DNA of 64,000 bases from PALSA-1004 sp041483135. Its GTDB lineage: Bacteria > Pseudomonadota > Gammaproteobacteria > Burkholderiales > SG8-41. The DNA lies in contig JBGPFE010000002.1 of NCBI GenBank assembly GCA_041483135.1, forward strand, positions 62,001 to 126,000. Direction: 5' to 3'. A program made the position numbers and the translations under genes. Below are positions 34,594-43,808 of this stretch, piece after piece (position 1 is the first letter of the stretch; each line of letters begins with the position of its first letter). The notes beneath the pieces were generated by a model. It searched no databases. It was given only the letters and a program-made list of their open reading frames with translations, and was not told the DNA's origin.

Positions 34594-36681
34594 ATGAAAA
34601 ATCTCCAGCCGCTTTTGAACCCCGGATCGATCGCGATCCTCGGCGCCTCGGCCGATTTCACCAAAGTCAACGGCCGGCCGCTCAAGCATCTGCTCGACAA
34701 AGGGTATGCCGGAAAAATTTACCCGGTCAACCCGAAATATCCGTCGCTCAACGGGCTGACCTGTTATCCAGACGTCGCGGCAATTCCGGGGCCGGTCGAC
34801 CTGGCGATCGTCGCGGTCCCGGCAAAATTCGTCGTCGCGGCGTTGCGCGAGCTCGGACAGCACGGCGCCAAATCCGCCGTCGTATTCAGCTCGGGGTTCA
34901 GCGAAACCGGAAGCGACGGGCGCGCGCTCGAAGCTGAAGCGATTGCGGTAGCACGCGAACACGGTTTGCGCTTGTGCGGGCCGAACTGTCTCGGCCTGAT
35001 CAACGCCTTCGACCGCGTGATTGCGACCTTCAGCCAGTTCGCCGACGGCCCGACACCGCCCGGGCCGGTTGGGTTCGTGACCCAATCCGGCGCGTTCGGC
35101 ACCGCGATCGCGGCGCTTGCGCGGCGCCGCGCGCTCGGCCTCGGCTACTTCGTCAATACCGGCAACGAAGGCGATGTCGATTTTGTCGAAGCGATGCGCG
35201 CAGTACTCGCCGATCCGCGCATCAGCATCGGCACCGGTTACATCGAGGGGCTCAAAAACGGCGCCGGGCTGGTCGCGCTGGCCGATGAAGCGCTGGCGGC
35301 GGGCAAACCGCTGGTGCTCGCCAGAGTCGGGACGAGCAGCGCGGGCGCGCGCGCCGCTCAGTCGCATACCGGCGCGCTCGCCGGCGCCGACGCGGTGTTC
35401 GATGGCGTAATCCGCCAGCACGGCATCATTCGCGCCCGCAACGAGGAGCACATGCTCGACATGGTCGAGGCGTTTGCGTGCTGCAGCCTGCCGCGCGGCG
35501 CCGGCATCGGCATTGTCACGCAATCGGGCGGCGCAGGAGTATTGATGGCCGACCATGCCGAAGACCTCGGGCTGCCGGTTCCGGTGCTCACCGGCGCCAC
35601 GCAGCAGGCGCTGCAAAAAGTCATCCCGGGGTTCGGCGCCTGCGGCAACCCGGTCGACATCACCGGCCAATTCGTCGCCGAACCGGCGTTGCTGCGTGAA
35701 AGCGTCAAGATCGTGTTGTCCGATCCGCAAGTCGACGTCGGTATCGTCTGGCTGCAGCTGATGGACGCCTACGTGGATGCGCTGATCACGATTTTCGAGG
35801 AAATCAAGGCGCAAGCCGGCAAACCGTTCATCGTGTGCTGGGTAGCCGCCCCCGAAAAAGCGTTGCATGAGCTGCGCGCGCGCGGCATCGCGGTGCTGCG
35901 CGGGGCGGAGCCGGCGGTGGATGCGGCGGCGGCCCTGGTCCGCTATGCCGAAGCGCGCCGCCAGTGGCAGGCCGATCAAGCCGCGCGCCACGCACTCAAG
36001 CTGCCCGCACTCAAGTTCCCGGCCACTGCCGGTGCAGTGTCTACGCTCGCCGGCGCGCAATTGCTGCAAGCATGCGGTGTGACACTGGCCAAGTGCGAAC
36101 TCGCCGCGAACGCAGACGCAGCAGCCGCCGTTGCCAAGCGGCTCGGTTATCCGGTCGCGCTCAAGATCGAATCGCCCGACATCATGCACAAAACCGAGGC
36201 CAATGCAGTCAAGCTCGGGCTGGCCGATGCCGCCGCAGTCAAAGCGGCCTTCGCCGAAGTCACCGCCAATGCCAGGCGTTATAAGCCGGCAGCGAGGCTC
36301 GGAGGCGTGATCGTGCAGGCGATGGCGCAAGGCGATGTGGAATTGGTGGTGGGGCTGAAGAACGATCCGGTATTCGGAGTGGTGGTCATGGCGGGCTTGG
36401 GCGGTATCCATGTCGAAGTGCTGAAAGACGTCGCGTTCAGGACCGCGCCGGTGACCGAAGCGGAGGCGGGACGGATGCTCGATGAGCTCAAGTCGAGAGC
36501 AATCCTCGCGGGCGTGCGGGGCAGGCCGCCGGTTGACCGGCGTGCGCTGACCCGGCTCATCAGCGCGGTATCGCTGTTTGGCGCTGCGGCAGGAGACCGG
36601 CTCGTCGAGCTTGATGTGAACCCGGTGCGCGCCGGGCCCGCCGGCGCGACCGCAGTCGATTGGCTGATGGTGTGCGATTGA
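34594..36681 (+). CDS. NDP-forming acyl-CoA synthetase (acetate--CoA ligase family, fused subunits)
   Basis: 695 residues. The alpha part has a CoA-binding Rossmann domain (SIAILGASADFTKVNGRPLK), two succinyl-CoA-synthetase-like ligase domains (VTQSGAFGTAIAALARRRAL; SHTGALAGADAVFDG), and the beta part is an ATP-grasp domain (about 480-690, GYPVALKIESPDIMHKTEAN). It would activate an organic acid with CoA and ATP, or make ATP in reverse. The substrate is unknown, but downstream crotonases, dehydrogenase and thiolase suggest it begins a CoA-ester pathway. The next gene starts one base after its stop. Confidence 0.88.
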   Translation: MKNLQPLLNPGSIAILGASADFTKVNGRPLKHLLDKGYAGKIYPVNPKYPSLNGLTCYPDVAAIPGPVDLAIVAVPAKFVVAALRELGQHGAKSAVVFSSGFSETGSDGRALEAEAIAVAREHGLRLCGPNCLGLINAFDRVIATFSQFADGPTPPGPVGFVTQSGAFGTAIAALARRRALGLGYFVNTGNEGDVDFVEAMRAVLADPRISIGTGYIEGLKNGAGLVALADEALAAGKPLVLARVGTSSAGARAAQSHTGALAGADAVFDGVIRQHGIIRARNEEHMLDMVEAFACCSLPRGAGIGIVTQSGGAGVLMADHAEDLGLPVPVLTGATQQALQKVIPGFGACGNPVDITGQFVAEPALLRESVKIVLSDPQVDVGIVWLQLMDAYVDALITIFEEIKAQAGKPFIVCWVAAPEKALHELRARGIAVLRGAEPAVDAAAALVRYAEARRQWQADQAARHALKLPALKFPATAGAVSTLAGAQLLQACGVTLAKCELAANADAAAAVAKRLGYPVALKIESPDIMHKTEANAVKLGLADAAAVKAAFAEVTANARRYKPAARLGGVIVQAMAQGDVELVVGLKNDPVFGVVVMAGLGGIHVEVLKDVAFRTAPVTEAEAGRMLDELKSRAILAGVRGRPPVDRRALTRLISAVSLFGAAAGDRLVELDVNPVRAGPAGATAVDWLMVCD

Positions 36682-36682
36682 C

Positions 36683-37333
36683 ATGGCGGACAATGCTCAA
36701 CCAGCCGGACCGCGGCAGCGAACCGGGCAAGTGAAACCGGTTTTTCTGTCCTGGGTACTTGCGATGTCGTGGCTTGCGGGAGACGCCGGCGCCCAGCTGC
36801 AAGCATCTCCGATCACCGATGCCACCGCCGTTTACGAGCTGGAAGGCTACAGCGTGCTCCCGCCGCAAGGAAAAAACTGGTTCGAACTGGGGCGCGACAG
36901 GCAGCATGCCTTGTTCGGCAAGAAAATAGATTCGCCCACGCACTCGTTCGTTGCCACCGCAACTTCCGGGCAGGTTGCGGAGAAATTCGAGAAACCCGAA
37001 CAATTTCAGGACTACGTCGACAAGATGCGCGTTGCGGATATCGACCCGACGCGCTACAAACTCATTGAATTCAATTCCGGATTCGATCCCTCGTTTCCAG
37101 CCTGGTGCGTGAAATACCACGCCAGAACCGAAGATCGCGGCGCGCCGCATGCGAAGGGCAGAGCGCTGCAGCTCGAGCACTTTGGCGTCACCTGCCTGCA
37201 TCCAGCGCTGCCAGGCCTGGTCATCGACGTCGGTTACTCGGAACGCGGCCGCCTCGCCGAAATCAGCGCCGACCTGCAGGCCGAAGGCGAGGGCTTCGTG
37301 CGCAGTCTCAAGTTCGCGTCCGCCAAGCGATGA
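36683..37333 (+). CDS. secreted protein of unknown function
   Basis: 216 residues. A polar N-terminus of about 18 residues is followed by a hydrophobic stretch (VFLSWVLAMSWLAG) and AGAQLQ, giving a likely signal peptide cleaved near residue 38. The mature part contains two Cys (AWCVKYH and GVTCLHP) that could form a disulfide. No family recognised. It is tightly placed: one base after the synthetase stop and an ATGA overlap with the dehydratase gene. Confidence 0.7.
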   Translation: MADNAQPAGPRQRTGQVKPVFLSWVLAMSWLAGDAGAQLQASPITDATAVYELEGYSVLPPQGKNWFELGRDRQHALFGKKIDSPTHSFVATATSGQVAEKFEKPEQFQDYVDKMRVADIDPTRYKLIEFNSGFDPSFPAWCVKYHARTEDRGAPHAKGRALQLEHFGVTCLHPALPGLVIDVGYSERGRLAEISADLQAEGEGFVRSLKFASAKR

Positions 37334-38544
37334 GCGTTACGCTCCAGGACATCCGGTCCGCCGCGGCCGCGCTGCGCGGCAATATCGCCGACACGCCGTG
37401 CCTGCACTCGCGCACGCTGTCCGATATCACCGGTGCGGAGGTTTATCTCAAGTTCGAGAACCTCCAGTTCACGGCCGCATTCAAGGAACGCGGCGCGCTC
37501 AACAAGCTCCTGTCGCTGACGCCGCAGCAACGTGTGGCGGGCGTGGTCGCCGCTTCAGCCGGCAATCACGCGCAGGGCGTGGCTCATCACGCGAATCGGC
37601 TCGGCATTCCGGCGGTGATCGTGATGCCGCGCTTCACGCCGCACGTCAAAATCGAGCGCACGCGCAGCCACGGCGCCGAAGTGGTGCTGCACGGCGACAA
37701 CTTCGACGCTGCCAAAGCGCATGCGGATGCGCTCGTCGCGCAACGCGGTTTGACGCTGGTCCATCCTTACGATGACGAGAAAATCATCGCCGGGCAGGGT
37801 ACGCTGGCGCTCGAGATGCTGGCAGTGCACCCCGCACTGGAATCCCTGGTGGTACCGATCGGGGGCGGCGGCCTGATTGCGGGCGTCGCCATCGCGGCGA
37901 AAGCCCTTAAGCCTGCAATCGAAATCATCGGCGTGCAGGCGGCACGGTTCCCGTCGATGTATTGCGCGGTCAAAGGCAGGCCAGCCGAGTTCGGCGCGAG
38001 CACCATCGCAGACGGCATCGCGGTGCAGGAACCGGGCGCTCTCACGCTGCCGGTCGTGCGCAAGCTGGTTGACGACATCGTGCTGGTCGGCGAAGGCGCG
38101 CTCGAGCAGGCGATCGTGCTGCTGCTCGAAGTCGAAAAAACCGTCGCCGAAGGCGCCGGCGCGGCGGGTCTGGCGGCGCTGCTGTCTGATCCCCGGCGCT
38201 TTGCAGGCAGAAAAACCGGATTGATCCTGGGCGGCGGCAACATCGATCCGCTGATGCTCGCCGAGATCATCGAGCGCGGCATGGTGCGCTCGGGGCGGCT
38301 GACGCGCCTCGTCGTCGAGCTGCGCGACCTGCCGGGCGCGCTGGCGCAGGTCACCGCATGCATCGCGGGGGCGAACGCCAACATCGAGGAAGTGCATCAC
38401 CAGCGCATGTTCACCAACCTGCCGGTGCAGTCCGCCGAAGTCGAGTTCGTGCTGCAGACGCGCAGCCACGCCCATGCGGCCGAAGTGGTCGCCGCGCTCA
38501 AGACAGAGGGATTTGCCGCGCGCCTCGATCGCGGCATCAACTGA
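37330..38544 (+). CDS. threonine dehydratase (PLP, ACT domain)
   Basis: 404 residues. PLP Lys52 (AAFKERGAL), SAGNHAQGVA, the glycine loop VPIGGGGLIAGVAIA and a C-terminal ACT domain (VELRDLPGALAQVTACIAGA) match biosynthetic/catabolic threonine dehydratases of the short ACT form, which deaminate threonine to 2-oxobutyrate. Start ATG 37330 overlaps the previous stop by ATGA. The companion acyl-CoA genes would fit handling of propionyl units (inference). Confidence 0.9.
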   Translation: MSVTLQDIRSAAAALRGNIADTPCLHSRTLSDITGAEVYLKFENLQFTAAFKERGALNKLLSLTPQQRVAGVVAASAGNHAQGVAHHANRLGIPAVIVMPRFTPHVKIERTRSHGAEVVLHGDNFDAAKAHADALVAQRGLTLVHPYDDEKIIAGQGTLALEMLAVHPALESLVVPIGGGGLIAGVAIAAKALKPAIEIIGVQAARFPSMYCAVKGRPAEFGASTIADGIAVQEPGALTLPVVRKLVDDIVLVGEGALEQAIVLLLEVEKTVAEGAGAAGLAALLSDPRRFAGRKTGLILGGGNIDPLMLAEIIERGMVRSGRLTRLVVELRDLPGALAQVTACIAGANANIEEVHHQRMFTNLPVQSAEVEFVLQTRSHAHAAEVVAALKTEGFAARLDRGIN

Positions 38545-38570
38545 CCGCGCATCGCCGCTGCCGGTGCGCG

Positions 38571-39536
38571 CTACTCGAGCTTGATGCCGGCGCTCTTGAT
38601 GACTTTCTTCCAGCGCTCGGATTCCACGCGCATGAATTTGGCGAGTTCTTCCGGCGTGGTGCCACGCGGCTCGGCGCCCTGGCTGGCCATGCGCTGCGCC
38701 ATCTCGGGATCTGTGAGTATCTTGACCACCTGCGTATTGAGCTTTGTGACGATGTCTCCGGGCGTTTTCGCCGGCGCGAACATCCCGTACCATGTCACGT
38801 TCTCAAAACCCGGCACTCCGGCTTCGGCAACGGTCGGGACGTCGGGCGCCGCCGGGGAGCGTTGCGTGCTGCCGACAGCGAGCCCCTTGAGCTTGCCGCT
38901 TTTTACCAGCGGCAGCACCGACGGCATGCTGTTGAACATCAACTGCACCTGCCCGCTGAGCAGATCGGTCACCGCGGGACCGGTGCCTTTATACGGGACG
39001 TGCACCATGTCGATGCCGGCCAGCGCTTTGAGCAGTTCCATGCCCAAGTGGTTGGGGGAGCCCCGGCCGACTGATGCATAGTTGAGCTGGCCCGGCCTCG
39101 CTCTGGCGTATGCGATCAGCTCCTTCACCGAATTGACCGGTATGCCGTTGTTGACCACGAGTATCTGCGGATTGATCACCATCAGGCTGACCGGCGCGAA
39201 ATCCCTGACCGGATCGTACGGCAGCTTGCTCATGAGCGCCGGGTTGATCGTCAGGCCCGCCGAAGTCCCGAACAACAGCGTGTAACCATCGGGTAGCGAT
39301 TTTGCCGCAAGCTCGGTGCCGATCATGCCGCCGGCGCCGGCGCGGTTGTCGATGACCACCTGCTGTCCCCATGCCTCGGTCAGTTTCGCGCCGATGGCGC
39401 GCGCCACAAAATCGGTCGGGCCGCCGGGCGGGTAGGTGACAATCCAGCGGATCGGCTTGCTCGGATAGCTTTGTCCTGAAACGTGGACGCTCAGCGCCAG
39501 CAACCAGACTCCGCACAGTGCAGCGGTAAGCCTCAT
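38571..39536 (-). CDS. Bug/TctC family tripartite tricarboxylate transporter binding protein
   Basis: 321 residues with a signal peptide at about 1-22. SYPSKPIRWIVTYPPGGPTD, VIDNRAGAGGMIGTE and VPYKGTGPAVTDLLSGQVQLM are hallmarks of the Bug solute-binding family, greatly expanded in Burkholderiales. It captures a small carboxylate in the periplasm. No TctA/TctB membrane genes are adjacent. ATG 39536 has GGAGG six bases upstream. It is on the opposite strand from its neighbours. Confidence 0.93.
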   Translation of the reverse strand: MRLTAALCGVWLLALSVHVSGQSYPSKPIRWIVTYPPGGPTDFVARAIGAKLTEAWGQQVVIDNRAGAGGMIGTELAAKSLPDGYTLLFGTSAGLTINPALMSKLPYDPVRDFAPVSLMVINPQILVVNNGIPVNSVKELIAYARARPGQLNYASVGRGSPNHLGMELLKALAGIDMVHVPYKGTGPAVTDLLSGQVQLMFNSMPSVLPLVKSGKLKGLAVGSTQRSPAAPDVPTVAEAGVPGFENVTWYGMFAPAKTPGDIVTKLNTQVVKILTDPEMAQRMASQGAEPRGTTPEELAKFMRVESERWKKVIKSAGIKLE

Positions 39537-39770
39537 GTAACCTCCGTAGTCATGCTCGCAGTCTTCGCGCATTGTGTTGGATGGGCGAGACGGCGGTCAA
39601 GCCGCAGGCGCGACAGCAGGCGATAGCCGATAATATCGCGGAAACGCCGCGCAGTTCGAACGGCGCCTGCAATCCTGAACGCGCATTAATTGGTTATACT
39701 GATCACCGACAAGACGCCGCCAGGACGCGACGCTGCCTCGCATCCGATTTAATCCAAAGGAGAACAACCG

Positions 39771-40823
39771 ATGAAGAAGTCGTTCGGCTCAAGCTTGCTG
39801 AGTTTCATTACCCTGATCGCCGCCCTGTCGTTTACGGCTGGCGCCTGTGCGCAGGGACGCTGGCTCAAGCTCGCGCCGTTTCCCGAGCCGGCGGAAGAAC
39901 TGGTGGGCGCGGCGGCGGGCGGCAAGATGTACGTGTTCTGCGGCCTCGCTCCCGGGTGGAAGCCGATCGGCATGGTCTACGAGTATGACCCGGCCACCGA
40001 TAAATGGACCAAGAAAAAACCGATGCCGTTGCTGTCACACCACGTCGCCTTTACCGAACACGGCGGCAAAATCTACGCATTCGGCGGGTTCGTGCTGCCG
40101 CAATCCGGGCCGCCGGCGTGGGTGCCGATCGACAATGCCTGGGAATACGATCCCGCAACCGATACGTGGAAAGCATTGGCGCCGGTGCCGACGAAGCGCG
40201 GCTCACCGCTGGCGGTGACGGTCGGCAACAAGATCTATGTCATCGGCGGAGCTGCTGCGGGCCCCAATCAACCAGCCGTGCACCCGGCACGCCCGCATCA
40301 CTCGGTAGGCACCGTCGAGGAATACGATCCCGCCGCCAATACCTGGCGTGCGCGCAACTCCATGCCGACCCCTCGCAATCACGCTACCGCGGGCGCGGTG
40401 AACGGGAAGATTTACGTGATCGGCGGACGGGTCGGCGGCGCATTCATCAGTTCCGGCAGCAGCAATATAGACGTGGTCGAGGAATACGATCCGGCCACCG
40501 ACGCCTGGGGCGCGCCGCGCGCGAAGATGCCTTCCGCGCGCAGCGCCATGGCTTCAGGCGTCTTCGGCGGGCGCATCTATGTGTCGGGCGGCGAGGGACA
40601 GGACGCCCAGAGGATGTGGACTTTCCGCGCTCTGGAAGCTTACGACCCGGCAACCAATACCTGGGCCACGTTGCCGTCAATGCCGGTGTCGCGTCACGGA
40701 TTGGCAGGCGGCGTCGTCGGCAACCGCCTGCACATGGTGAGCGGCGACGTGCAGTCGGCGGGTACCGGCGTACACGTCCACGCCGAATACCACGACGCGT
40801 TCGAGTTCGGCGGCGCGAAATAA
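39771..40823 (+). CDS. secreted Kelch-repeat beta-propeller protein
   Basis: 350 residues with a signal peptide (cleavage near AGACAQG, residue 28). About six Kelch repeats are visible, each with an EYDPATDTW-like strand and a GGKIYVFGG-like turn. Binding or enzymatic roles both occur in bacterial Kelch proteins; none can be assigned. AAAGGAGAACAACCG before ATG 39771 is a good binding site. A TATACT about 70 bases upstream could be a -10 element. It precedes the crotonase gene by 27 bases. Confidence 0.88.
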   Translation: MKKSFGSSLLSFITLIAALSFTAGACAQGRWLKLAPFPEPAEELVGAAAGGKMYVFCGLAPGWKPIGMVYEYDPATDKWTKKKPMPLLSHHVAFTEHGGKIYAFGGFVLPQSGPPAWVPIDNAWEYDPATDTWKALAPVPTKRGSPLAVTVGNKIYVIGGAAAGPNQPAVHPARPHHSVGTVEEYDPAANTWRARNSMPTPRNHATAGAVNGKIYVIGGRVGGAFISSGSSNIDVVEEYDPATDAWGAPRAKMPSARSAMASGVFGGRIYVSGGEGQDAQRMWTFRALEAYDPATNTWATLPSMPVSRHGLAGGVVGNRLHMVSGDVQSAGTGVHVHAEYHDAFEFGGAK

Positions 40824-40850
40824 CTCGCTGGACGCAATATCTTTTCCCTT

Positions 40851-41645
40851 ATGCAAAACCTCACCGATAAACTCATCGCCAGCAAGGAAAGCGGCATCGG
40901 CTGGATTATTTTCAACAATCCCGCGCGCCACAACGCGGTATCGCTTGAGATGTGGCAGTCGCTGCCCGTCGTGCTCGACGACTACGCCAGGGATCCCGCG
41001 GTCCGCGTCGTCATCCTGAAGGGAGCGGGGGACAAGGCGTTCGTCGCAGGCGCCGACATCTCACAGTTCAAGGAAAAGCGGTCGAGTCCTGAAGCGGTGA
41101 AAACGTACAACGCGGCGTCGGACGCGGCCAGCAAGGCGCTGCAGGATTTTCCGAAGCCGATGATCGCGATGATACGCGGCTATTGCATCGGCGGCGGGAC
41201 CGCGATTGCGGTGAACTGCGATATCCGCATCGCGGCGGAAGACGCGCGCTTTGCCATACCCGCGGGAAAACTCGGGCTGGGTTACCGTTTCGCCGGCATC
41301 AGACGCCTGGCGGATGTCGTCGGGCCGTCATTCGCCGCGGAAATATTCTTCACGGCGCGCCAGTTCAACGCGCAGGAAGCTCTGCAGATGAACCTGGTGA
41401 ACCGCGTCGTGCCGGTTGCCGAGCTCGAAAAATACACGCTCGACTACGCCGCCACGATCTCGAGCAACGCGCCGCTCACCATCGCCGCGGTCAAGCGCAG
41501 CATCATCGAGTATCTCAGGAACCCCGCCGAGCGCGACCTCGCGCTGTGCCAGAAGATGGTCGACGCCTGCTATGCGAGCGAGGACTACACGGAAGGCCAG
41601 ACTGCCTTCATGGAGAAGCGCAAGCCGGCATTCAAGGGCCGCTGA
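40851..41645 (+). CDS. crotonase-family protein lacking both catalytic glutamates
   Basis: 264 residues. The oxyanion-hole parts are present (FVAGADISQF; GYCIGGGTAIAVNCDIRIA). The two Glu that catalyse hydration in classical enoyl-CoA hydratase are replaced: Ala118 in GGGTAIA (usual GGGCELA) and Ala138 in FAIPAGKLGLG (usual FGQPE). It is therefore probably not a simple hydratase; crotonases also isomerise, hydrolyse, decarboxylate or cleave CoA esters. It is followed by a CoA-transferase after 17 bases. Confidence 0.85.
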   Translation: MQNLTDKLIASKESGIGWIIFNNPARHNAVSLEMWQSLPVVLDDYARDPAVRVVILKGAGDKAFVAGADISQFKEKRSSPEAVKTYNAASDAASKALQDFPKPMIAMIRGYCIGGGTAIAVNCDIRIAAEDARFAIPAGKLGLGYRFAGIRRLADVVGPSFAAEIFFTARQFNAQEALQMNLVNRVVPVAELEKYTLDYAATISSNAPLTIAAVKRSIIEYLRNPAERDLALCQKMVDACYASEDYTEGQTAFMEKRKPAFKGR

Positions 41646-41662
41646 CCGGAAGGAAGTTTCAC

Positions 41663-42853
41663 ATGCCGCCGAATGCACGCCAGGGCCCGCTCGCCCGCTT
41701 CACCGTTCTGGATCTTACGCGCGCGCGCGCAGGCCCCACCGCGGCGCGCCAGCTCGCGGACTGGGGCGCCGATGTCATCAAGATCGAGGAGCCCGGCGAT
41801 CAGGACGGCGACGGCGGCCCGTTCGACCGGCGCCACGGCGCCGATTTTCAGAACCTGCAGCGCAACCGGCGCAGCGTCACGCTGAATCTGAAAAGCGCCG
41901 AGGGCATCGCGGTCTTCATGCGCCTCCTCGCCAAGGCGGACGTGGTGGTCGAGAATTACCGGCCGCGAGTCAAGCATCGGCTCGGCATCGACTATGAGAG
42001 CCTGAAAAAAATCAATCCCCGGATCGTTTACGCGAGCATCAGCGGATTCGGCGAGGACGGCCCGTACAGCGACCGCCCGGGTCTCGACCAGGTCGCGCAA
42101 GGGATGAGCGGGCTCATGTCCATCACCGGCCTTCCCGGCCAGGGGCCGGTGCGCGCAGGCATCGCCGTCGGCGACAGCACCGCGGGCCTCTACTGCACGA
42201 TCGGCATACTCATGGCGCTGCTCGAGCGCGAAGAGTCGGGCGAAGGCCAATGGGTGCAGACTTCGCTCGTGCAGGCGCTTATCGCGCTGCTCGATTTCCA
42301 GGCCGCGCGCTGGCTCGTCGCGCACGAAGTGCCGGGGCAGGCCGGCAACAATCATCCGACCGCGATCCCGACCGGCGTATTCCGCACGGCCGACGGCTAC
42401 ATCAATATCGCGGGATCCGGCCAGTTGTTCGAGCGGTTGTGCAAGGCGATCGATGCGCCGGAGCTCGTGAAACACGCCGACTACGCCGATTTCAAGCTGC
42501 GCTCGCAGAACCGCGACGCGCTGCATGCCGCGATCGGCGAGAAGATCAAGCAGCGTCCGTGCGCGGAATGGATCGAGGCGCTGAACAAGGCCGGCGTGCC
42601 GTGCGGCCCGATTTACAAGATCAACGAGGTATTCGCCGATCCCCAGGTCCGGCACATCGGCATGGCGAAGCCCGTCACCCACTACGCGCTCGGAAAAATA
42701 GAGCTGGTGGGGCAGGGCGTGAAACTCTCGCGCACGCCGTCCGAAATCCGCACCGCCGCGCCCGACCGCGGCGCGCAGAGCGAGGAGATACTGCGCGAAT
42801 TCGGCTACGCCGACAAAGAAATCAGCGACCTGCGCAGTCGCGGGATAGTCTGA
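41663..42853 (+). CDS. CaiB/BaiF family CoA-transferase
   Basis: 396-residue family III CoA-transferase. FTVLDLTRARAGPTAARQLADW near the N-terminus, NRRSVTLNLKS, VVVENYRPRV and the catalytic Asp171 in AVGDSTAGLY (equivalent to Asp169 of formyl-CoA transferase) are seen. It would move CoA between two carboxylic acids. GGAAGGAAG precedes ATG 41663. Placed between two crotonases, it probably activates the pathway substrate. Confidence 0.92.
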   Translation: MPPNARQGPLARFTVLDLTRARAGPTAARQLADWGADVIKIEEPGDQDGDGGPFDRRHGADFQNLQRNRRSVTLNLKSAEGIAVFMRLLAKADVVVENYRPRVKHRLGIDYESLKKINPRIVYASISGFGEDGPYSDRPGLDQVAQGMSGLMSITGLPGQGPVRAGIAVGDSTAGLYCTIGILMALLEREESGEGQWVQTSLVQALIALLDFQAARWLVAHEVPGQAGNNHPTAIPTGVFRTADGYINIAGSGQLFERLCKAIDAPELVKHADYADFKLRSQNRDALHAAIGEKIKQRPCAEWIEALNKAGVPCGPIYKINEVFADPQVRHIGMAKPVTHYALGKIELVGQGVKLSRTPSEIRTAAPDRGAQSEEILREFGYADKEISDLRSRGIV

Positions 42854-42883
42854 TTCATTCCATTTCGCATACCGGGACCGGGC

Positions 42884-43636
42884 GTGATCCGCATTGAACG
42901 CCGGGGCAGCATCCACGAGCTGGTCCTCGACCGTGCCGCGCAACGCAATGCGCTGAGCGCCGAAATGATCGGCGAGCTCGCGGCCGCGCTCGGCGCGGCC
43001 GACGCCGATGCGGCATGCCGCTGCGTCGTCATCAAAGGTGCGGGCGAGCATTTTTGCGCGGGCCGGGAGCTCGCGCCGGGCAAAGCACGCGACCTGGCTG
43101 CGATACTCGCCTATGACGACGCATACGCGGCGATATTCGAGCGGCTGCGCACACTGTCGAAACCTTCGCTTGCGGTCGTGCGCGGTTACGCGGTCGCCGG
43201 CGGTTTTACTCTCGCCATGGCATGCGATTTCGTGGTCGCCGACGCGGCGGCGCAATTCGGCGCGCTCGAAATGAAAAACGGGTTCCCCGCCGCACTTAAC
43301 ACCGCGCTGCTGTCGCACCTGATCGGGGCGCGGCGGGCGCTCGAGCTGCTGCTGCTCGGAGAAATGGTGACCGGACGCGAGCTGCACGCGATGGGATTGG
43401 TCAACCGCATCGCGCATGAAGCCTCTGAACTTGCCGTAGTGGAAACGACGTTTACGACGCAGTTCGCCGCGCTCGACCCGGTCGCCGTCCGGCTGACCAA
43501 GGAAACGCATCGCGCCACCAGCAATATGCCGCTCGCCGACGCGTTGACGATGGGCAAGCAGCTCAACGCCCTGCTGCTTGCCTCGGGCCGGATCGACGAA
43601 GCGGGCAGGGCGTTTGCCGAACGCCGCAAAAAATAG
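42884..43636 (+). CDS. enoyl-CoA hydratase/isomerase family protein
   Basis: 250 residues starting at GTG 42884. The oxyanion residues are in HFCAGRELAPG and YAVAGGFTLAMACDF. Of the two catalytic Glu positions, the first is Thr109 (GGFTLA) and the second is kept as Glu129 (FGALEMKNG), a pattern more like isomerases or other crotonase reactions than the standard hydratase. It overlaps no neighbour and ends the CoA-transferase run. Confidence 0.85.
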   Translation: MIRIERRGSIHELVLDRAAQRNALSAEMIGELAAALGAADADAACRCVVIKGAGEHFCAGRELAPGKARDLAAILAYDDAYAAIFERLRTLSKPSLAVVRGYAVAGGFTLAMACDFVVADAAAQFGALEMKNGFPAALNTALLSHLIGARRALELLLLGEMVTGRELHAMGLVNRIAHEASELAVVETTFTTQFAALDPVAVRLTKETHRATSNMPLADALTMGKQLNALLLASGRIDEAGRAFAERRKK

Positions 43637-43669
43637 GCGCTACGGCGGCGAAGCCGCGCGCGTTTCTGT

Positions 43670-43675
43670 TATAAT
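43670..43675 (+). promoter_or_regulatory. possible -10 element before the dehydrogenase gene
   Basis: A perfect TATAAT in the 172-base gap between the second crotonase and the 3-hydroxyacyl-CoA dehydrogenase. No good -35 is visible 16-18 bases upstream, where the DNA is GC-rich. Confidence 0.35.
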
Positions 43676-43808
43676 TTTCGCTGCGACCGGGCGTTGAAAG
43701 CTCTGCATCTCTCCGCAATATCCCGCTCACGAAGAAGCAGACACTGCCGGCAACGGCACGCCACGATCTTTACGCTTTTCAATCGCGAACAATCAGACCA
43801 AGGGTGTT

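Noticed and set aside
34531..36693. 720-codon open frame on the minus strand opposite the acyl-CoA synthetase
   Set aside because: It is a shadow frame caused by GC-rich third positions. The plus-strand frame has clear domain motifs throughout; the minus frame is His/Arg-rich without recognisable motifs.
41585..43510. 641-codon minus-strand frame across the CoA-transferase and second crotonase
   Set aside because: It spans several real plus-strand genes with family motifs and shows no motif of its own.
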